Assembly: GCF_024508315.1 (NCBI RefSeq)
Contig: NZ_CP101987.1
Span: 806,001-870,000, forward strand
DNA from: Cellulomonas xiejunii
Lineage (GTDB): Bacteria > Actinomycetota > Actinomycetes > Actinomycetales > Cellulomonadaceae
Length of the DNA stretch: 64,000 nt
Direction: 5' to 3'
Both the position numbers and the translations under genes were made by a program. The notes under the pieces were generated by a model. The model saw only the letters and a program-made list of their open reading frames with translations, was not told the DNA's origin and searched no databases. Positions 33,913 to 42,635 of this stretch are shown here, in pieces; the stretch's first letter is position 1, and each line of letters begins with the position of its first letter.

Positions 33913-35292
33913 TCAGGCGACGCTGAAGATGAGGAAGGCGATGGCGAAGCCCATGGTGCCGATGATCGTCTCCATCACGGTCCACGTGCGCAGCGTCGTG
34001 CGCACGTCCATGCCGAAGAACCGCCCGACCAGCCAGAACCCCGAGTCGTTGACGTGCGACGCCATGACGGACCCCGCGGCCACCGCCAGCACGATCGCGG
34101 CGAGCTGCACGGCAGTGAAGTCGCCGCTGGCCACGGCCGGCTGGATGAGGCCAGCCGTCGTGATGAGGGCGACCGTCGCCGAGCCCTGCGCGATCCGCAG
34201 CACCGTCGAGATGAGGAAGCCCGCGACGATGACCGGCAGTCCGATGTCGCCCAGCGCGTCCTCGAGCGCCGCGCCGATCCCGGACGCGCGCAGCACCGCG
34301 CCGAACATGCCGCCCGCGCCGGTGATGAGGATGACCGAGCACACCGGGCCCAGCGCCGACTCGAGCAGCCGCTCGACCGTCGTCTTGTCGCGCCCCCGCC
34401 GGGTCCCCATGACCCACGCGGCGACGAGGACGGCGATGAGCAGCGCCACGGGCGTCGACCCGATGGCTCGCGCCACCTGCACCCAGGCCGCGTCGCCGTC
34501 GACGATGCCCGCGCTGCGCAGCGTGTCCAGACCCGTGTTGACGAAGATCAGGATCAGCGGGAGCAGCAGCACACTGAGGACGGTGCCGAGGCTCGGCGGG
34601 TTGTCGGGCTCCTCCTCCTGCGTGCCGAGCAGCTCCGGCACGGGCAGCTGCCACCGCCGACCGGCCCACAGCCCGTACAGGTAGGAGCTGACGTACCAGG
34701 TGGGCAGCGCGACGACGAGCCCCAGCAGGATCACCATGCCGGGGTCCGCGCCCAACAGCTCGGAGGCCGCGACGGGCCCCGGGTGCGGGGGCACGAAGAC
34801 GTGCATGACCGAGAACGCACCGGCCGTCGGCAGCCCGAACGTCAGCACCGACCCGCCCAGGCGTCGGGCGACCGCGAACACGATCGGCAGCATGACGACC
34901 AGGCCCGCGTCGAAGAAGATCGGGAACCCGAAGATCAGCGACGCGATCCCCAGCGCGAGCGGGGCGCGCTTCTCGCCGAACCGTTGCACCAGCGTCTCCG
35001 CCATGACGGCCGCGCCACCCGACGTCTCGACCATCCGCCCGAGCATCGCGCCCAGGCCGACGAGCAGCGCGACGGACCCGAGCGTCGTGCCGAACCCCGA
35101 CGTGATGACGTCGACCACCGACCCCGCCGGCACACCGGTGGCGAACGCGGTGACCAGCGAGACGAGGATCAGCGCGAGGAACGCGTGCAGCCGCAGCCGG
35201 ATGATGAGGAACAGCAGCAGGGCGATAGCGGCGGCCGCGATGCCGAGCAGCGGCCCGGCTCCCAGCGTCTGTTCCCAGTCCTCCGGTGGCAC
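33913..35292 (-). CDS. gntP: GntP-family gluconate:H+ symporter
   Basis: This 459-residue transporter has 12-14 predicted helices, and GntP signatures are visible: LIIRLRLHAFLALILVSLVT, GFGTTLGSVALLVGLGAMLG, FGFPIFFDAGLVVMLPIVF, HVFVPPHPGPVAASELLGAD and LRIAQGSATVALITTAGL. HVNDSGFWLVGRFFGMDVRT near the end matches the conserved late motif. It imports gluconate or a related sugar acid. The upstream gene on the same strand encodes gluconokinase (40-bp gap), making a two-gene gluconate operon. The GTG start at 35292 gives the normal family length. Confidence 0.95.
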   Translation of the reverse strand: MPPEDWEQTLGAGPLLGIAAAAIALLLFLIIRLRLHAFLALILVSLVTAFATGVPAGSVVDVITSGFGTTLGSVALLVGLGAMLGRMVETSGGAAVMAETLVQRFGEKRAPLALGIASLIFGFPIFFDAGLVVMLPIVFAVARRLGGSVLTFGLPTAGAFSVMHVFVPPHPGPVAASELLGADPGMVILLGLVVALPTWYVSSYLYGLWAGRRWQLPVPELLGTQEEEPDNPPSLGTVLSVLLLPLILIFVNTGLDTLRSAGIVDGDAAWVQVARAIGSTPVALLIAVLVAAWVMGTRRGRDKTTVERLLESALGPVCSVILITGAGGMFGAVLRASGIGAALEDALGDIGLPVIVAGFLISTVLRIAQGSATVALITTAGLIQPAVASGDFTAVQLAAIVLAVAAGSVMASHVNDSGFWLVGRFFGMDVRTTLRTWTVMETIIGTMGFAIAFLIFSVA

Positions 35293-35332
35293 GGCGTCCC
35301 CCTTGCGTCGGCCCGCGGAACGGGCGGTCGGA

Positions 35333-35866
35333 TCAGGTGTGCAGCGCGGTCAGCGCCCGGTCGGCGACGTCCTGCGGCGGGACGTCGACGACGACCGTCA
35401 CGCCGTCCTCGTCGTCGCCGAGCGGCTCGAGCGTGCTCAGCTGGGACGGCAGGAGCGTCGTGGGCATGAAGTGGCCCTCGCGGTGCGCCATGCGGTCCTC
35501 GAGCAGGTCCGTGCCGGCGGTCAGGTGGACGAACCGCACGCGCCCCTCGGCCGCGCGCAGCACGTCGCGGTACGAGCGCTTGAGCGCGGAGCACGTCACG
35601 ACCGACGGTCTCCCCGCGCGGGTCTGCTCCGTGAGCCAGTCGCGGATCGCCTCGAGCCACGGCCACCGGTCGTCGTCGTCCAGGGGTGTGCCGGCCGACA
35701 TCTTCTCGATGTTGGCGGGCGGGTGGAAGTCGTCGGCCTCGGCGTACGGGCGTCCCAGGCGCTCCTCGAGGATGCCCGCCAGGGTCGTCTTGCCGGACCC
35801 GGCCACGCCCATGAGCACGAGGTGCTCCACCGCTGCCGCCTGGTCGTGCGTCGTCGCGTCGCCCAC
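35333..35866 (-). CDS. gntK: Gluconokinase
   Basis: This 177-residue ATP-dependent kinase forms 6-phosphogluconate. The P-loop GVAGSGKTTLAG lies at about residues 21-32, followed by EADDFHPPANIEKMSAGTPL, DDRWPWLEAIRDWL, the CSALKRSYRDVLR motif and GHFMPTTLLPSQLSTLEPL. These cover the whole GntK (shikimate-kinase-like) family. The start is uncertain: the GTG at 35866 gives a short N-terminus, while a GTG at 35902 would add 12 residues. Neither has a clear ribosome-binding site. It is first in the gntK-gntP operon. Confidence 0.93.
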   Translation of the reverse strand: MGDATTHDQAAAVEHLVLMGVAGSGKTTLAGILEERLGRPYAEADDFHPPANIEKMSAGTPLDDDDRWPWLEAIRDWLTEQTRAGRPSVVTCSALKRSYRDVLRAAEGRVRFVHLTAGTDLLEDRMAHREGHFMPTTLLPSQLSTLEPLGDDEDGVTVVVDVPPQDVADRALTALHT

Positions 35867-36002
35867 GGGGCCACTCTGGCGGAGCGGGGGTTGCTCGGCC
35901 ACCGGGGAGCGCTCTGAACAGGGCGTGGGGCTCTCGTGAAGGTCGCGTGAGAGGCCACGGGCTGGGAACACCGCGCGTGGTCGGATCGTTTTGGTGGTCA
36001 GG

Positions 36003-36413
36003 ATGAAGAGACGATACGAAGAACTCGAGACCGAGGACGGCAAGGTCGTCCGCTACCAGCGACACGAGAACGGCGGCGGCCTCGTCGCCAAGAGCGCCCA
36101 GGTCGATGCGACCGCGTACGTGGCCGACTCCGCATGGGTCGACCCGGACGCCGTCGTCGAGGCCGGTGCGTCCGTCGGCAAGTTCTGCTGGGTCGAACCT
36201 GGAGCCGTCGTGCACGCACGCGCCCGGCTCGGCTCGCACGTCCATGTGGGTCGCGACGCGGTCGTCGGCCGCGGTGCGCGCCTGGGCGTGCGCGTCGACG
36301 TGGGGGCGAAGGCGCGGCTCGACGCCGGCCTCGTCGTCGAGCCCGAGGCGAAGATCCCCGAGGGCGCGCACGTCGAGCGACGCGGCTTCCCGCCGCACGT
36401 CCTCGCGGCCTGA
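36003..36413 (+). CDS. Small hexapeptide-repeat (left-handed beta-helix) protein
   Basis: This 136-residue protein begins MKRRYEELETEDGKVVRYQR and continues with hexad-spaced Val/Ala repeats (VAKSAQVDATAYVADSAWV, VGKFCWVEPGAVVHARARLG, VGRDAVVGRGARLGVRVDVG). This pattern is the left-handed beta-helix of bacterial transferase hexapeptide proteins. It lacks the acyl-CoA-binding C-terminal extension, so it may be a carbonic-anhydrase-like or structural protein rather than an acyltransferase. ATG at 36003, with AGG two bases upstream. It is divergent from gntK. Confidence 0.82.
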   Translation: MKRRYEELETEDGKVVRYQRHENGGGLVAKSAQVDATAYVADSAWVDPDAVVEAGASVGKFCWVEPGAVVHARARLGSHVHVGRDAVVGRGARLGVRVDVGAKARLDAGLVVEPEAKIPEGAHVERRGFPPHVLAA

Positions 36414-36491
36414 CGCGACGCGCGGCGGCGCGGCCTGACGTCACCCGGGAACCCGCTGACGCGGCCCCCGGTGACGCAGGAGGATGTGCCC

Positions 36492-37163
36492 ATGCGCAGC
36501 GACATCTTCGACCAGAAGAACCTCGAGGTGGAGACCGGTCAGCGGTTCGTCCTCCAGAACAGCAAGATGCTCAAGGTGACCCTCGGGGAGCCCGTCATCG
36601 CCGCCAAGGGCGCGATGGTCGCCTACCAGGGCAACGTGCAGTTCCAGCACAAGGGCGCCGACTCGCTGACGAAGTTCGTCAAGCGCGCCATGTCGTCGGA
36701 CGACCAGGCGCTCATGACGGTGTCTGGGCAGGGCGACGTGTTCTTCGCGCGGATGGCGGAGAACGTGTTCCTCATCGAGCTCGAGGGCGACGCGATCAGC
36801 GTCGGAGGGTCGTCGCTGCTCGCGTTCGACGCCGCGCTGCAGTGGGACCTGCACCGCACGCGCGGCGCAGGGATGATGACTGGCGGCCTGTTCAACACCC
36901 TCGTCCAGGGGCACGGGGCGGTCGCGCTGACGTCCGACGGCACGCCCGTCATCCTCGACTGCTCGCAGCAGCCGACGTTCGTCGACCCCAACGCCGCCGT
37001 GTGCTGGTCCGCGAACCTCACGCCCGACGTCGTGTCGAGCATGAACATGACGTCGCTGCTGCGGGGCGGCACGGGCGAGGCGTTCCAGTACAAGTTCCAC
37101 GGCCCCGGCTTCGTCGTGGTGCAGCCGTCGGAGGGCTTCACGGGGGCCGTGCAGACCAGCTGA
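36492..37163 (+). CDS. AIM24 family protein
   Basis: This 223-residue AIM24/TRAP-like protein has beta-rich blocks SKMLKVTLGEPVIAAKGAMV, GQGDVFFARMAENVFLIELE, GDAISVGGSSLLAFDAALQW and GGLFNTLVQGHGAVALTSDG. The end QYKFHGPGFVVVQPSEG is typical. The role is unknown in bacteria. The name comes from a yeast mitochondrial protein. The ATG at 36492 is preceded by CAGGAGG (36477-36483). Confidence 0.9.
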   Translation: MRSDIFDQKNLEVETGQRFVLQNSKMLKVTLGEPVIAAKGAMVAYQGNVQFQHKGADSLTKFVKRAMSSDDQALMTVSGQGDVFFARMAENVFLIELEGDAISVGGSSLLAFDAALQWDLHRTRGAGMMTGGLFNTLVQGHGAVALTSDGTPVILDCSQQPTFVDPNAAVCWSANLTPDVVSSMNMTSLLRGGTGEAFQYKFHGPGFVVVQPSEGFTGAVQTS

Positions 37164-37287
37164 GGGCGCGCCGCTGTGCTGCCGCGGTGTCGCTGGTAGG
37201 CACAAACAGGATCACCCGTCGTCCCGAGGTGCAAAACCTGGTCGGTCGTCCATGCTGGGGCAGCGGACCGCGACGAGGAGGTACGAC

Positions 37288-37521
37288 ATGACCGACGACG
37301 TCGGCCGGGAGAGCCTGGCTCTACCGGACTACGACCACCTGCCCCTGGGCAGGCTCGGGCAGCGCATCCGTGCGCTGGACGCCGACGACGTCGTGATGCT
37401 GCGGCAGTACGAGGAGGCGCAGGGCTGCCGGCTGCCCGTGCTGCAGGTCCTCGACCACTGGCTGCACGAGCTCGCCGACGGCGCCGAGCCGTCCGAGGAC
37501 CCGTCGAACGCCCCCACCTGA
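37288..37521 (+). CDS. Small conserved actinobacterial protein, unknown function
   Basis: This 77-residue helical protein carries the motif LPDYDHLPLGRLGQRIRALD and then MLRQYEEAQGCRLPVLQVLD, the pattern of a short actinobacterial domain of unknown function (DUF8129-like by memory, not verified). It has no membrane segment. The ATG at 37288 follows GAGGAGG. It lies between the AIM24 and TM2 protein genes with no clear operon link. Confidence 0.78.
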   Translation: MTDDVGRESLALPDYDHLPLGRLGQRIRALDADDVVMLRQYEEAQGCRLPVLQVLDHWLHELADGAEPSEDPSNAPT

Positions 37522-37590
37522 CGCGCCCGCGCCCGCCCGCGGTGCGCCGGGTGCCGACCGAGGTCCCGCTCGCACGCGCCGGATCGGCGC

Positions 37591-37596
37591 TAGCCT
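37591..37596 (+). promoter_or_regulatory. TAGCCT -10 box, leaderless promoter of the TM2 protein gene
   Basis: TAGCCT ends 7 nt before the ATG at 37604, with no Shine-Dalgarno sequence between them. Confidence 0.5.
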
Positions 37597-37603
37597 CCGG
37601 CGC

Positions 37604-38026
37604 ATGGCCGATCAGCAGCCCCCGTACCTCCCGCAGGACGACGCGCCCGGACCGCAGGTGCCGCCGCCGTACGGGTACGCCGTCCCTGCGCCGCCGGCGG
37701 TCGGCGGCGGGTACGCCCCGGCGGGCGCGCCCGTCTACGGGTTCGACCCCGTCACCGGGACGCCGTGGTCGGACAAGACGCGGACCACCGCGGGCCTGCT
37801 GTCGCTGCTGCTGCCGATGGTGGGCATCTGCGGGGCCGGGCGGCTCTACGCCGGGCAGGTCGGCATCGGCCTGGCGCAGCTCCTCGGGTTCTTCGTCGGC
37901 CTCCTGCTGATGTTCGTGCTCATCGGGTTCGTCATCGTGCCCGCCGTGTGGCTGTGGTCCGTGGTCGACGGGATCCTGCTGCTCGCGAACGGCGGGAAGG
38001 ACGCCTACGGCCGCATGCTGCGGTGA
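37604..38026 (+). CDS. TM2-domain membrane protein
   Basis: This 140-residue protein has a Pro/Tyr/Gly-rich cytoplasmic N-terminus (1-55) and a TM2 domain with two helices. The first helix region TTAGLLSLLLPMVGICGAGR is followed by LYAGQVGIGLAQLLGFFVGL, and the second ends with WLWSVVDGILLLANGGKDAYG. The GRxYxGxxxxGxxQL and D motifs of TM2 are kept. The function is unknown. It appears to be translated from a leaderless mRNA. Confidence 0.9.
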   Translation: MADQQPPYLPQDDAPGPQVPPPYGYAVPAPPAVGGGYAPAGAPVYGFDPVTGTPWSDKTRTTAGLLSLLLPMVGICGAGRLYAGQVGIGLAQLLGFFVGLLLMFVLIGFVIVPAVWLWSVVDGILLLANGGKDAYGRMLR

Positions 38027-38166
38027 GGGTGGTCGCCCGGCGCGCGCAGGCCCCGACCTCTGCGGTGAGGCGACGCCCCTGACGTGACGCAGCGCCGGTC
38101 GACGCCGAGGTGGCGGAGGCGGGCACCTCCCGCGCGGCGCGCGCCGGGCGCTGCGAGTCTGGGTGG

Positions 38167-39678
38167 ATGGCCCCCGACCGGCGTCCGACGACGGCCCCGG
38201 CCCGTCCAGGTGCGGCCGTGGCGTGGGCCGTCGCGCTCGCCGCCGGGGTGCTCGCGTTCGTCGTGCGCTGGCACCTGCTCGGGGGCGCGGCCGGGCTGCG
38301 CGAGTACCACGGCTACGACGACGGGGTGTACTTCTCCTCGGCCGTCGCGTTCGTGCACGGACGGTTGCCGTACCGCGACTTCCTGCTGGTCCACCCGCCG
38401 GGGATCATGCTGGCGCTGACGCCGTTCGCCGCGCTGACGCACTGGACGAGCGACTCCACCGCGCTCGCGGCCGCGCGCGTCGGCTTCCTGCTGCTGGGGG
38501 CGGCCAACACCGTGCTGGTCGCGCGGCTGGCCCGGCGCTGGGGGCTCGCCGCGACCGTGGTCGCGGGGTTCCTCTACGCCGTGTCGACCGCCGCCGCGTA
38601 CAGCGAGCGGCTGACGCTCCTGGAGCCGCTCGGCACGCTGACGCTGCTGGCGGGCATCACGCTGCTGCGGCGGGGAGACGTCCCCGGGGCGGCCCGCCGG
38701 TGGCGGTACGTCGGTGGTGCGGTGCTGGGGCTCGGGGTCGTCGTCAAGATCTGGAACGTCGTCCCGGTGCTGGTGGTCGTCGTGTGGTGGGCGCTGCGGC
38801 GTGGGGTGCGGGAGGCGGTGGGTGTCGCGGTGGCGGGCGCTGCTGCCGCGCTGCTCGTGCTGCTGCCCTTCGCGGTGGCGTCCGGGCGGTCGATGCTGGA
38901 GCTCGTCGTGCTGGCCCAGCTGGGGCGCCCGCGGGCACCCGGCACGGTGGTGACCCGGCTCGAGGGGATCCTCGGCGTGAGCGCCACGCAGTGGGAGTCG
39001 GAGCCGGTGCGTGCGGCCGTCACCGCGGCCGTGGGCCTGGCCGTGGTCGCGGCCGCGTTCGCCGCCTGGCGGCACGACCGCGGGCGGTTGTGGGTCGCCG
39101 TGCTCGGGGCGCAGGTGCTGGTGCTGCTGGCTGCGCCGTCGTACTTCGCGTCCTACGCCGCCTACAGCGCGCCGGCCGTCGCGCTGGTGCTGGCGGCGGG
39201 CGTCTCCGTGGTGCCGGACCGGCTGCGGGTGGGGGGTGCCGTGCTGGCGTGCGGCCTGCTGGGCGTCGTCGCGGGCGTCCCAGCCGCACCGGCGCAGGCA
39301 CCGTTCCCCGTCGCGCAGGTGCGTGACCTGCTCCCGGCCACGGGGTGCATCCGCGCCGACTCGCCGGGTGCCCTCGTCGTCCTGGACGTCCTGTCGCGCA
39401 ACGAGCGGCGCGGCTGTGCGACCCGCATCGACGTCTCCGGCCAGACGTACGCCGTCGGCGACCGCGACAGCGCCGGCCGGCCCGTACCCCGGGTGCGCAA
39501 CCACCAGTGGCAGGAGGCGGCCGTCGCGTACCTGACGTCCGGGTCGGCTGCGGTCATCGCCCGGCAGACGGGGAACGGGTTCGCGCGGACGACCGTCGAG
39601 CGGCTGCAGTCGCACGGGCGGGTCGTGCAGGTGGGCGCCGTGGAGGTGCTGCTGCCGGGGGCGGCGTCGGACGGGTGA
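38167..39678 (+). CDS. Integral-membrane glycosyltransferase-like protein (GT39/ArnT-type fold)
   Basis: This 503-residue protein has about 10-11 predicted helices. The first extracytoplasmic loop holds REYHGYDDGVYFSSAVAFVH, with the acidic DD pair expected for polyprenyl-phosphate-sugar-using GT-C enzymes. It is followed by GRLPYRDFLLVHPPGIML, the classical re-entrant loop. The soluble C-terminal part (about 400-503) contains CIRADSPGALVVLDVLSRNE. It probably transfers a lipid-linked sugar to a wall or surface acceptor (inference). The ATG at 38167 was chosen because upstream sequence lacks hydrophobic character. Confidence 0.82.
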   Translation: MAPDRRPTTAPARPGAAVAWAVALAAGVLAFVVRWHLLGGAAGLREYHGYDDGVYFSSAVAFVHGRLPYRDFLLVHPPGIMLALTPFAALTHWTSDSTALAAARVGFLLLGAANTVLVARLARRWGLAATVVAGFLYAVSTAAAYSERLTLLEPLGTLTLLAGITLLRRGDVPGAARRWRYVGGAVLGLGVVVKIWNVVPVLVVVVWWALRRGVREAVGVAVAGAAAALLVLLPFAVASGRSMLELVVLAQLGRPRAPGTVVTRLEGILGVSATQWESEPVRAAVTAAVGLAVVAAAFAAWRHDRGRLWVAVLGAQVLVLLAAPSYFASYAAYSAPAVALVLAAGVSVVPDRLRVGGAVLACGLLGVVAGVPAAPAQAPFPVAQVRDLLPATGCIRADSPGALVVLDVLSRNERRGCATRIDVSGQTYAVGDRDSAGRPVPRVRNHQWQEAAVAYLTSGSAAVIARQTGNGFARTTVERLQSHGRVVQVGAVEVLLPGAASDG

Positions 39679-39747
39679 GGCAGCGGTGCCCGCCGACCGC
39701 GGCGGGCTCGTCCGGGCGAATCGACGGACAGGGGAGTGTCCGGTCGA

Positions 39748-39753
39748 TACGCT
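39748..39753 (+). promoter_or_regulatory. TACGCT -10 box, leaderless promoter of the PLDc_N gene
   Basis: TACGCT ends 6 nt before the ATG at 39760. No Shine-Dalgarno sequence is visible. Confidence 0.5.
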
Positions 39754-39759
39754 CCGCCG

Positions 39760-39975
39760 ATGGAGCTGCTCGTGCCCCCGGCCTACGACCTGCTGTGGTC
39801 CGTCGCCGTCCTGGCGGTCCTGCCGCTGACGGTGTTCGCCCTGCTGCGCTGGCGCGCGGTGCCGAGCCGCCACCCCGTGCTGTGGCTGCTCGCGATCCTG
39901 CTGCTGCCGGTGCTCGGCGCCGTGGTGTTCCTGGCGTGGGCGCCGCGGGGCGTCGGCGGACGAGAGTCCCGGTAG
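39760..39975 (+). CDS. PLDc_N-domain small membrane protein
   Basis: This 71-residue protein has two membrane helices: YDLLWSVAVLAVLPLTVFAL and HPVLWLLAILLLPVLGAVVF, ending LAWAPRGVGG. The spacing and the P-x-LGxxxxL signature match the phospholipase D N-terminal (PLDc_N) domain found alone in many actinobacterial membrane proteins of unknown function. It appears leaderless. It is convergent with the RNase Z-like gene. Confidence 0.82.
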   Translation: MELLVPPAYDLLWSVAVLAVLPLTVFALLRWRAVPSRHPVLWLLAILLLPVLGAVVFLAWAPRGVGGRESR

Positions 39976-40015
39976 CCCGGGTCGGAGACCGTCACGACCT
40001 CGGGGGTGTTTGGGC

Positions 40016-40933
40016 TCAGCCGGCCGAGGGCGCGGGCGTCCCGCGACGTGCCGGGAGCGCGAACCTGTCGCCGTCGAGCGCGGCGTGCACGGTGGTCGTC
40101 GCGCTGGCGGCCCGCACGGCCGACTCGGCCTGCGCGCGCAGCGGCTCGACGTCCGGGTAGCGCGACGAGTAGTGGGCGAGGACGAGCGTGCGCGCGCCAC
40201 CTGCCGCGGCCAGCGCGCCCGCCTGCCCGGCCGTCAGGTGCAGGTGCTCGGCGGCGAGGTCGGCGTCCTCGTCGGCGTACGTGCACTCGGTGAGCAGCAG
40301 GTCGGCGCCGTCGGCCAGCTCCGTGGCCCCGTCGCACACCGCGGTGTCCATCACGACGGCCACGCGCTGCCCCGCGCGCGGCACGCTCACGTCCTCCATC
40401 CGCACGCGGCCGACGTGCCCGTCGCGCGCGAGCCGGCCGACGTCCGGGCCGCTGATCCCCGCCGCCGCGAGCCGCTCGGGCAGGAAGGTGCGCCCGCCCG
40501 GCTCGCTCAGCCGGTACCCGTACGTCTCGACGCGGTGCCGCAGCGCGACGACCTCCAGGCCGTCCGCGACCGGTCCGGACGCGCCGTGCGGGTGCAGCCG
40601 CAGGTCCAGGCCCGGGGTCGCGAGGCCGACCAGCGCCCGCACCACGTCCTCGCCGGATGCCGGGTGGTGCAGGTCCACGGGGTGCTCGACGCCGTCCAGG
40701 ACCATGCGGGACAGCACGCCCGGCAGCCCGTAGCAGTGGTCGCCGTGCACGTGCGTCAGGCAGATGCGCGTCACCGCGGACGCCGCGACGCCCGCGTGGA
40801 TCAGCTGCCGCTGCGTGCCCTCACCCGGATCGAAAAGGACGCCTGCGCCGTCCCAGCGCAGCAGGTAGCCGTTGTGGTTGCGGGTGCGCGTCGGCACCTG
40901 CGACGACGTCCCGAGGACGACGAGCTCACGCAC
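40016..40933 (-). CDS. rnz: Metallo-beta-lactamase-fold hydrolase, ribonuclease Z family
   Basis: This 305-residue enzyme is predicted to process tRNA 3' ends. The start VRELVVLGTSSQVPTRTRNH matches RNase Z. The zinc motif is THVHGDHCYGLPG (HxHxDH), a later Asp lies in VAVVMDTAVCDG, and the final His is in LVLAHYSSRYPD. A DGVEHPVDLHHPASGEDVV segment lies near the exosite. The GTG at 40933 has AAGGAGG upstream. The frame is open for 17 more codons into a hairpin, which is not used. It is the last core-like gene before the accessory region. Confidence 0.92.
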   Translation of the reverse strand: MRELVVLGTSSQVPTRTRNHNGYLLRWDGAGVLFDPGEGTQRQLIHAGVAASAVTRICLTHVHGDHCYGLPGVLSRMVLDGVEHPVDLHHPASGEDVVRALVGLATPGLDLRLHPHGASGPVADGLEVVALRHRVETYGYRLSEPGGRTFLPERLAAAGISGPDVGRLARDGHVGRVRMEDVSVPRAGQRVAVVMDTAVCDGATELADGADLLLTECTYADEDADLAAEHLHLTAGQAGALAAAGGARTLVLAHYSSRYPDVEPLRAQAESAVRAASATTTVHAALDGDRFALPARRGTPAPSAG

Positions 40934-40956
40934 GGGACCTCCTTGCCGGACGGAGT

Positions 40957-40995
40957 GTGAAGCGTTGATGCCGGAATCCGGCAAGAACGCTTCAC
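40957..40995. repeat. 39-bp interrupted palindrome upstream of rnz
   Basis: GTGAAGCGTT (40957-40966) pairs with AACGCTTCAC (40986-40995). An inner GCCGG/CCGGC pair (40970-40982) continues the stem after a small 3-by-3 internal loop. It lies 24 bp before the rnz start on the opposite side from the coding sequence. It marks the border between tightly packed core genes and the accessory region. Confidence 0.75.
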
Positions 40996-41597
40996 GCTCT
41001 CACGGTGGCTGCTGTGGCGTGGTGGCGGGCGCGTGTGGGTGGCGTCCTGTGCTGGGTCTGGCGGGGGAGTGTGGGGTCGGGGACCTGCCGCGGGCAGGGC
41101 TGACCGGCCGGTAGGCTGGTCCGGCGTCGCCGGGACCCGGCGTCACGCGCCTGGGGACCGGTAGAGAAACCCGTAGTGCCTGATCAGACCGGTGCTGCGT
41201 GGTGAGGACAGAACGGACATCGACGAAAGTCGGAACGTCCCGAGTCTGTGACCGGGGAACTGAGTCGCGCTCGTCAAGCGCGACGTCAGCGATGCTGCTC
41301 CGCTGAGAGTTGGCGGCGTCTCCGAGACCCCCGACCTTGACCTGGGCGAGGCCCTGGCCGCGGAGATCACGCCCGCCCGCAAGTGGTGACTGCCCCGCGC
41401 TGAAGGATGCCAGCTCGTCCCGGTAACGGGCTGCCGTCGTCCAGCACGGACCGCCCCAGCGTCCCGTAAGCGAGAACACGACCGCCGCTGTTCTCGCTTA
41501 CGCCCTCGGCCAACCGTCCCACCCAGATGACGGCGCTGGTGAGCGTCGCGTACTACTCGCCGGCCGAGCAGGGCGCAAGCGTCAGGACCGCGCGCCT
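40996..41597. other. Gap of about 600 bp without a supported gene
   Basis: Frames on both strands are short or lack family character. A TAGGCT -10-like box is near 41115. A plus-strand stretch at 41277-41391 reads like a broken protein end (GGVSETPDLDLGEALAAEIT, then a stop), but no start or relative is recognised. A perfect hairpin is at 41466-41501. Confidence 0.5.
41466..41501. terminator. Perfect 12-bp hairpin GTAAGCGAGAAC / GTTCTCGCTTAC
   Basis: The arms 41466-41477 and 41490-41501 are perfect complements with a 12-nt loop. It lies 97 bp beyond the stop of the minus-strand membrane protein gene. It may be that gene's terminator or a mobile-element end. Confidence 0.5.
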
Positions 41598-42248
41598 CTA
41601 GCCTTGCAGCTCGCCCTTGGCGGCGGCAGTGAACTGCGCGAGTGCATCGATCAGGGCCGTCTTGTGGTCGTCTACCGCGCGGTCGAGTTGCTGGCACGGT
41701 GCCCTGATTGGCTGGGGCGGTGGAGTGGCCTGGGAGGGTGGAGTTGCTAGAGGGTCCGCCGTCCCCGTGCCGTCCCGAGGGCTGAGATCGAGCACCGTTA
41801 GGTCGCCCCCAATCAGCGGGAGATTCACGGTTCTCTCTGGCCAAACCGCGCCAAGGATGCTGGCCGTTGACGCGCCCATCGCTTGAAGCGCTCCTTGAAC
41901 GTAGTCGCTGCCGACCAGTTCAGCGCGCGCCATGCTGACCGCGAGCTCCTGTGCTGGCTCGCGATAGCTCGCGTACTCGGGCCACCAGTCCGGCCCGGCG
42001 TCTACAGGGCACGGCGCGTCCACGACCGCCAGGAAGGCCTGGGTGTCCGCGAGCACGTCCCCGTACGCCTCGAGCCGTTCGGTACGACGCGCTTGGTCCC
42101 GCTCGACGTCAGTGCCACGAACGGTCGCCAACGTCCCAGACAGCGCGCCGATGAGGCCGCCAAAGAAGGCGATGAGAGCGACGACGATCTCCAGCCTGAA
42201 CCTGCGTCGTGGCGACGGTTCCGGAGCCTTAGCAGGCACATCCCCCAT
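41598..42248 (-). CDS. Hypothetical single-pass membrane protein
   Basis: This 216-residue protein has an N-terminal cytoplasmic Pro/Arg stretch and one membrane helix (LEIVVALIAFFGGLIGALSG, about residues 19-40). A helical periplasmic part follows (VERDQARRTERLEAYGDVLA), with PCPVDAGPDWWPEYASYRE, a Pro/Thr-rich stretch and a last helix (DDHKTALIDALAQFTAAAKG). Similar small proteins occur in actinobacterial accessory regions, but no family is recognised. ATG at 42248, with an alternative GTG at 42257. It is followed by a hairpin. Confidence 0.6.
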   Translation of the reverse strand: MGDVPAKAPEPSPRRRFRLEIVVALIAFFGGLIGALSGTLATVRGTDVERDQARRTERLEAYGDVLADTQAFLAVVDAPCPVDAGPDWWPEYASYREPAQELAVSMARAELVGSDYVQGALQAMGASTASILGAVWPERTVNLPLIGGDLTVLDLSPRDGTGTADPLATPPSQATPPPQPIRAPCQQLDRAVDDHKTALIDALAQFTAAAKGELQG

Positions 42249-42370
42249 GACCGTCACCCTAGGGCTCGCAGGTGCGCCGCGGAGCGTATCGACTAGGCAA
42301 ATGGGACTGCCCCCGGTTCGGTTGACTCCTGGCCTGCGAGGACGTGGTCCTCGCTGGAAGGATCAGCATC

Positions 42371-42520
42371 GTGCCTGTCGCATACCCGCCGGAGTTCCGG
42401 CGAGACGTGATCGCTGTCGCCCCGTCGCGGCGAGCAGTCCCGGGCCCAGGTCGCCCGCAGCTTCGGGATCTCCGAATCCTGCCTGGCGCGGGGAAGCCGG
42501 GCACCCTTGGGCTCGATCAC
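42371..42520 (+). pseudogene. IS3-type transposase OrfA remnant, frameshifted
   Basis: GTG at 42371 opens VPVAYPPEFRRDVIAVA, the start of IS3-family OrfA (helix-turn-helix) proteins. One base later in another frame the text continues GEQSRAQVARSFGISESCLA, the recognition helix, and then degenerates. A single-base frameshift near 42422 separates the two halves. The rest of OrfA and all of OrfB are missing. The remnant lies in the intergenic stretch between the membrane protein gene and the nucleotidyltransferase gene. Confidence 0.75.
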
Positions 42521-42635
42521 GTCCGGGGCGATGGCCTAGATCTGGGAACAGTGCACCATTAACTCAAGCTCAGTGGCCGTGAGTGACTCTAGGGCTTTCG
42601 GCAAGGTCGCTCTGTGACCACGGGTTGCCGTGCAC

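Noticed and set aside
41000-41479. Possible minus-strand gene of 159 residues
   Set aside because: Composition is Pro/Arg/Ser-rich without homology-like pattern, and the start lies inside a hairpin.
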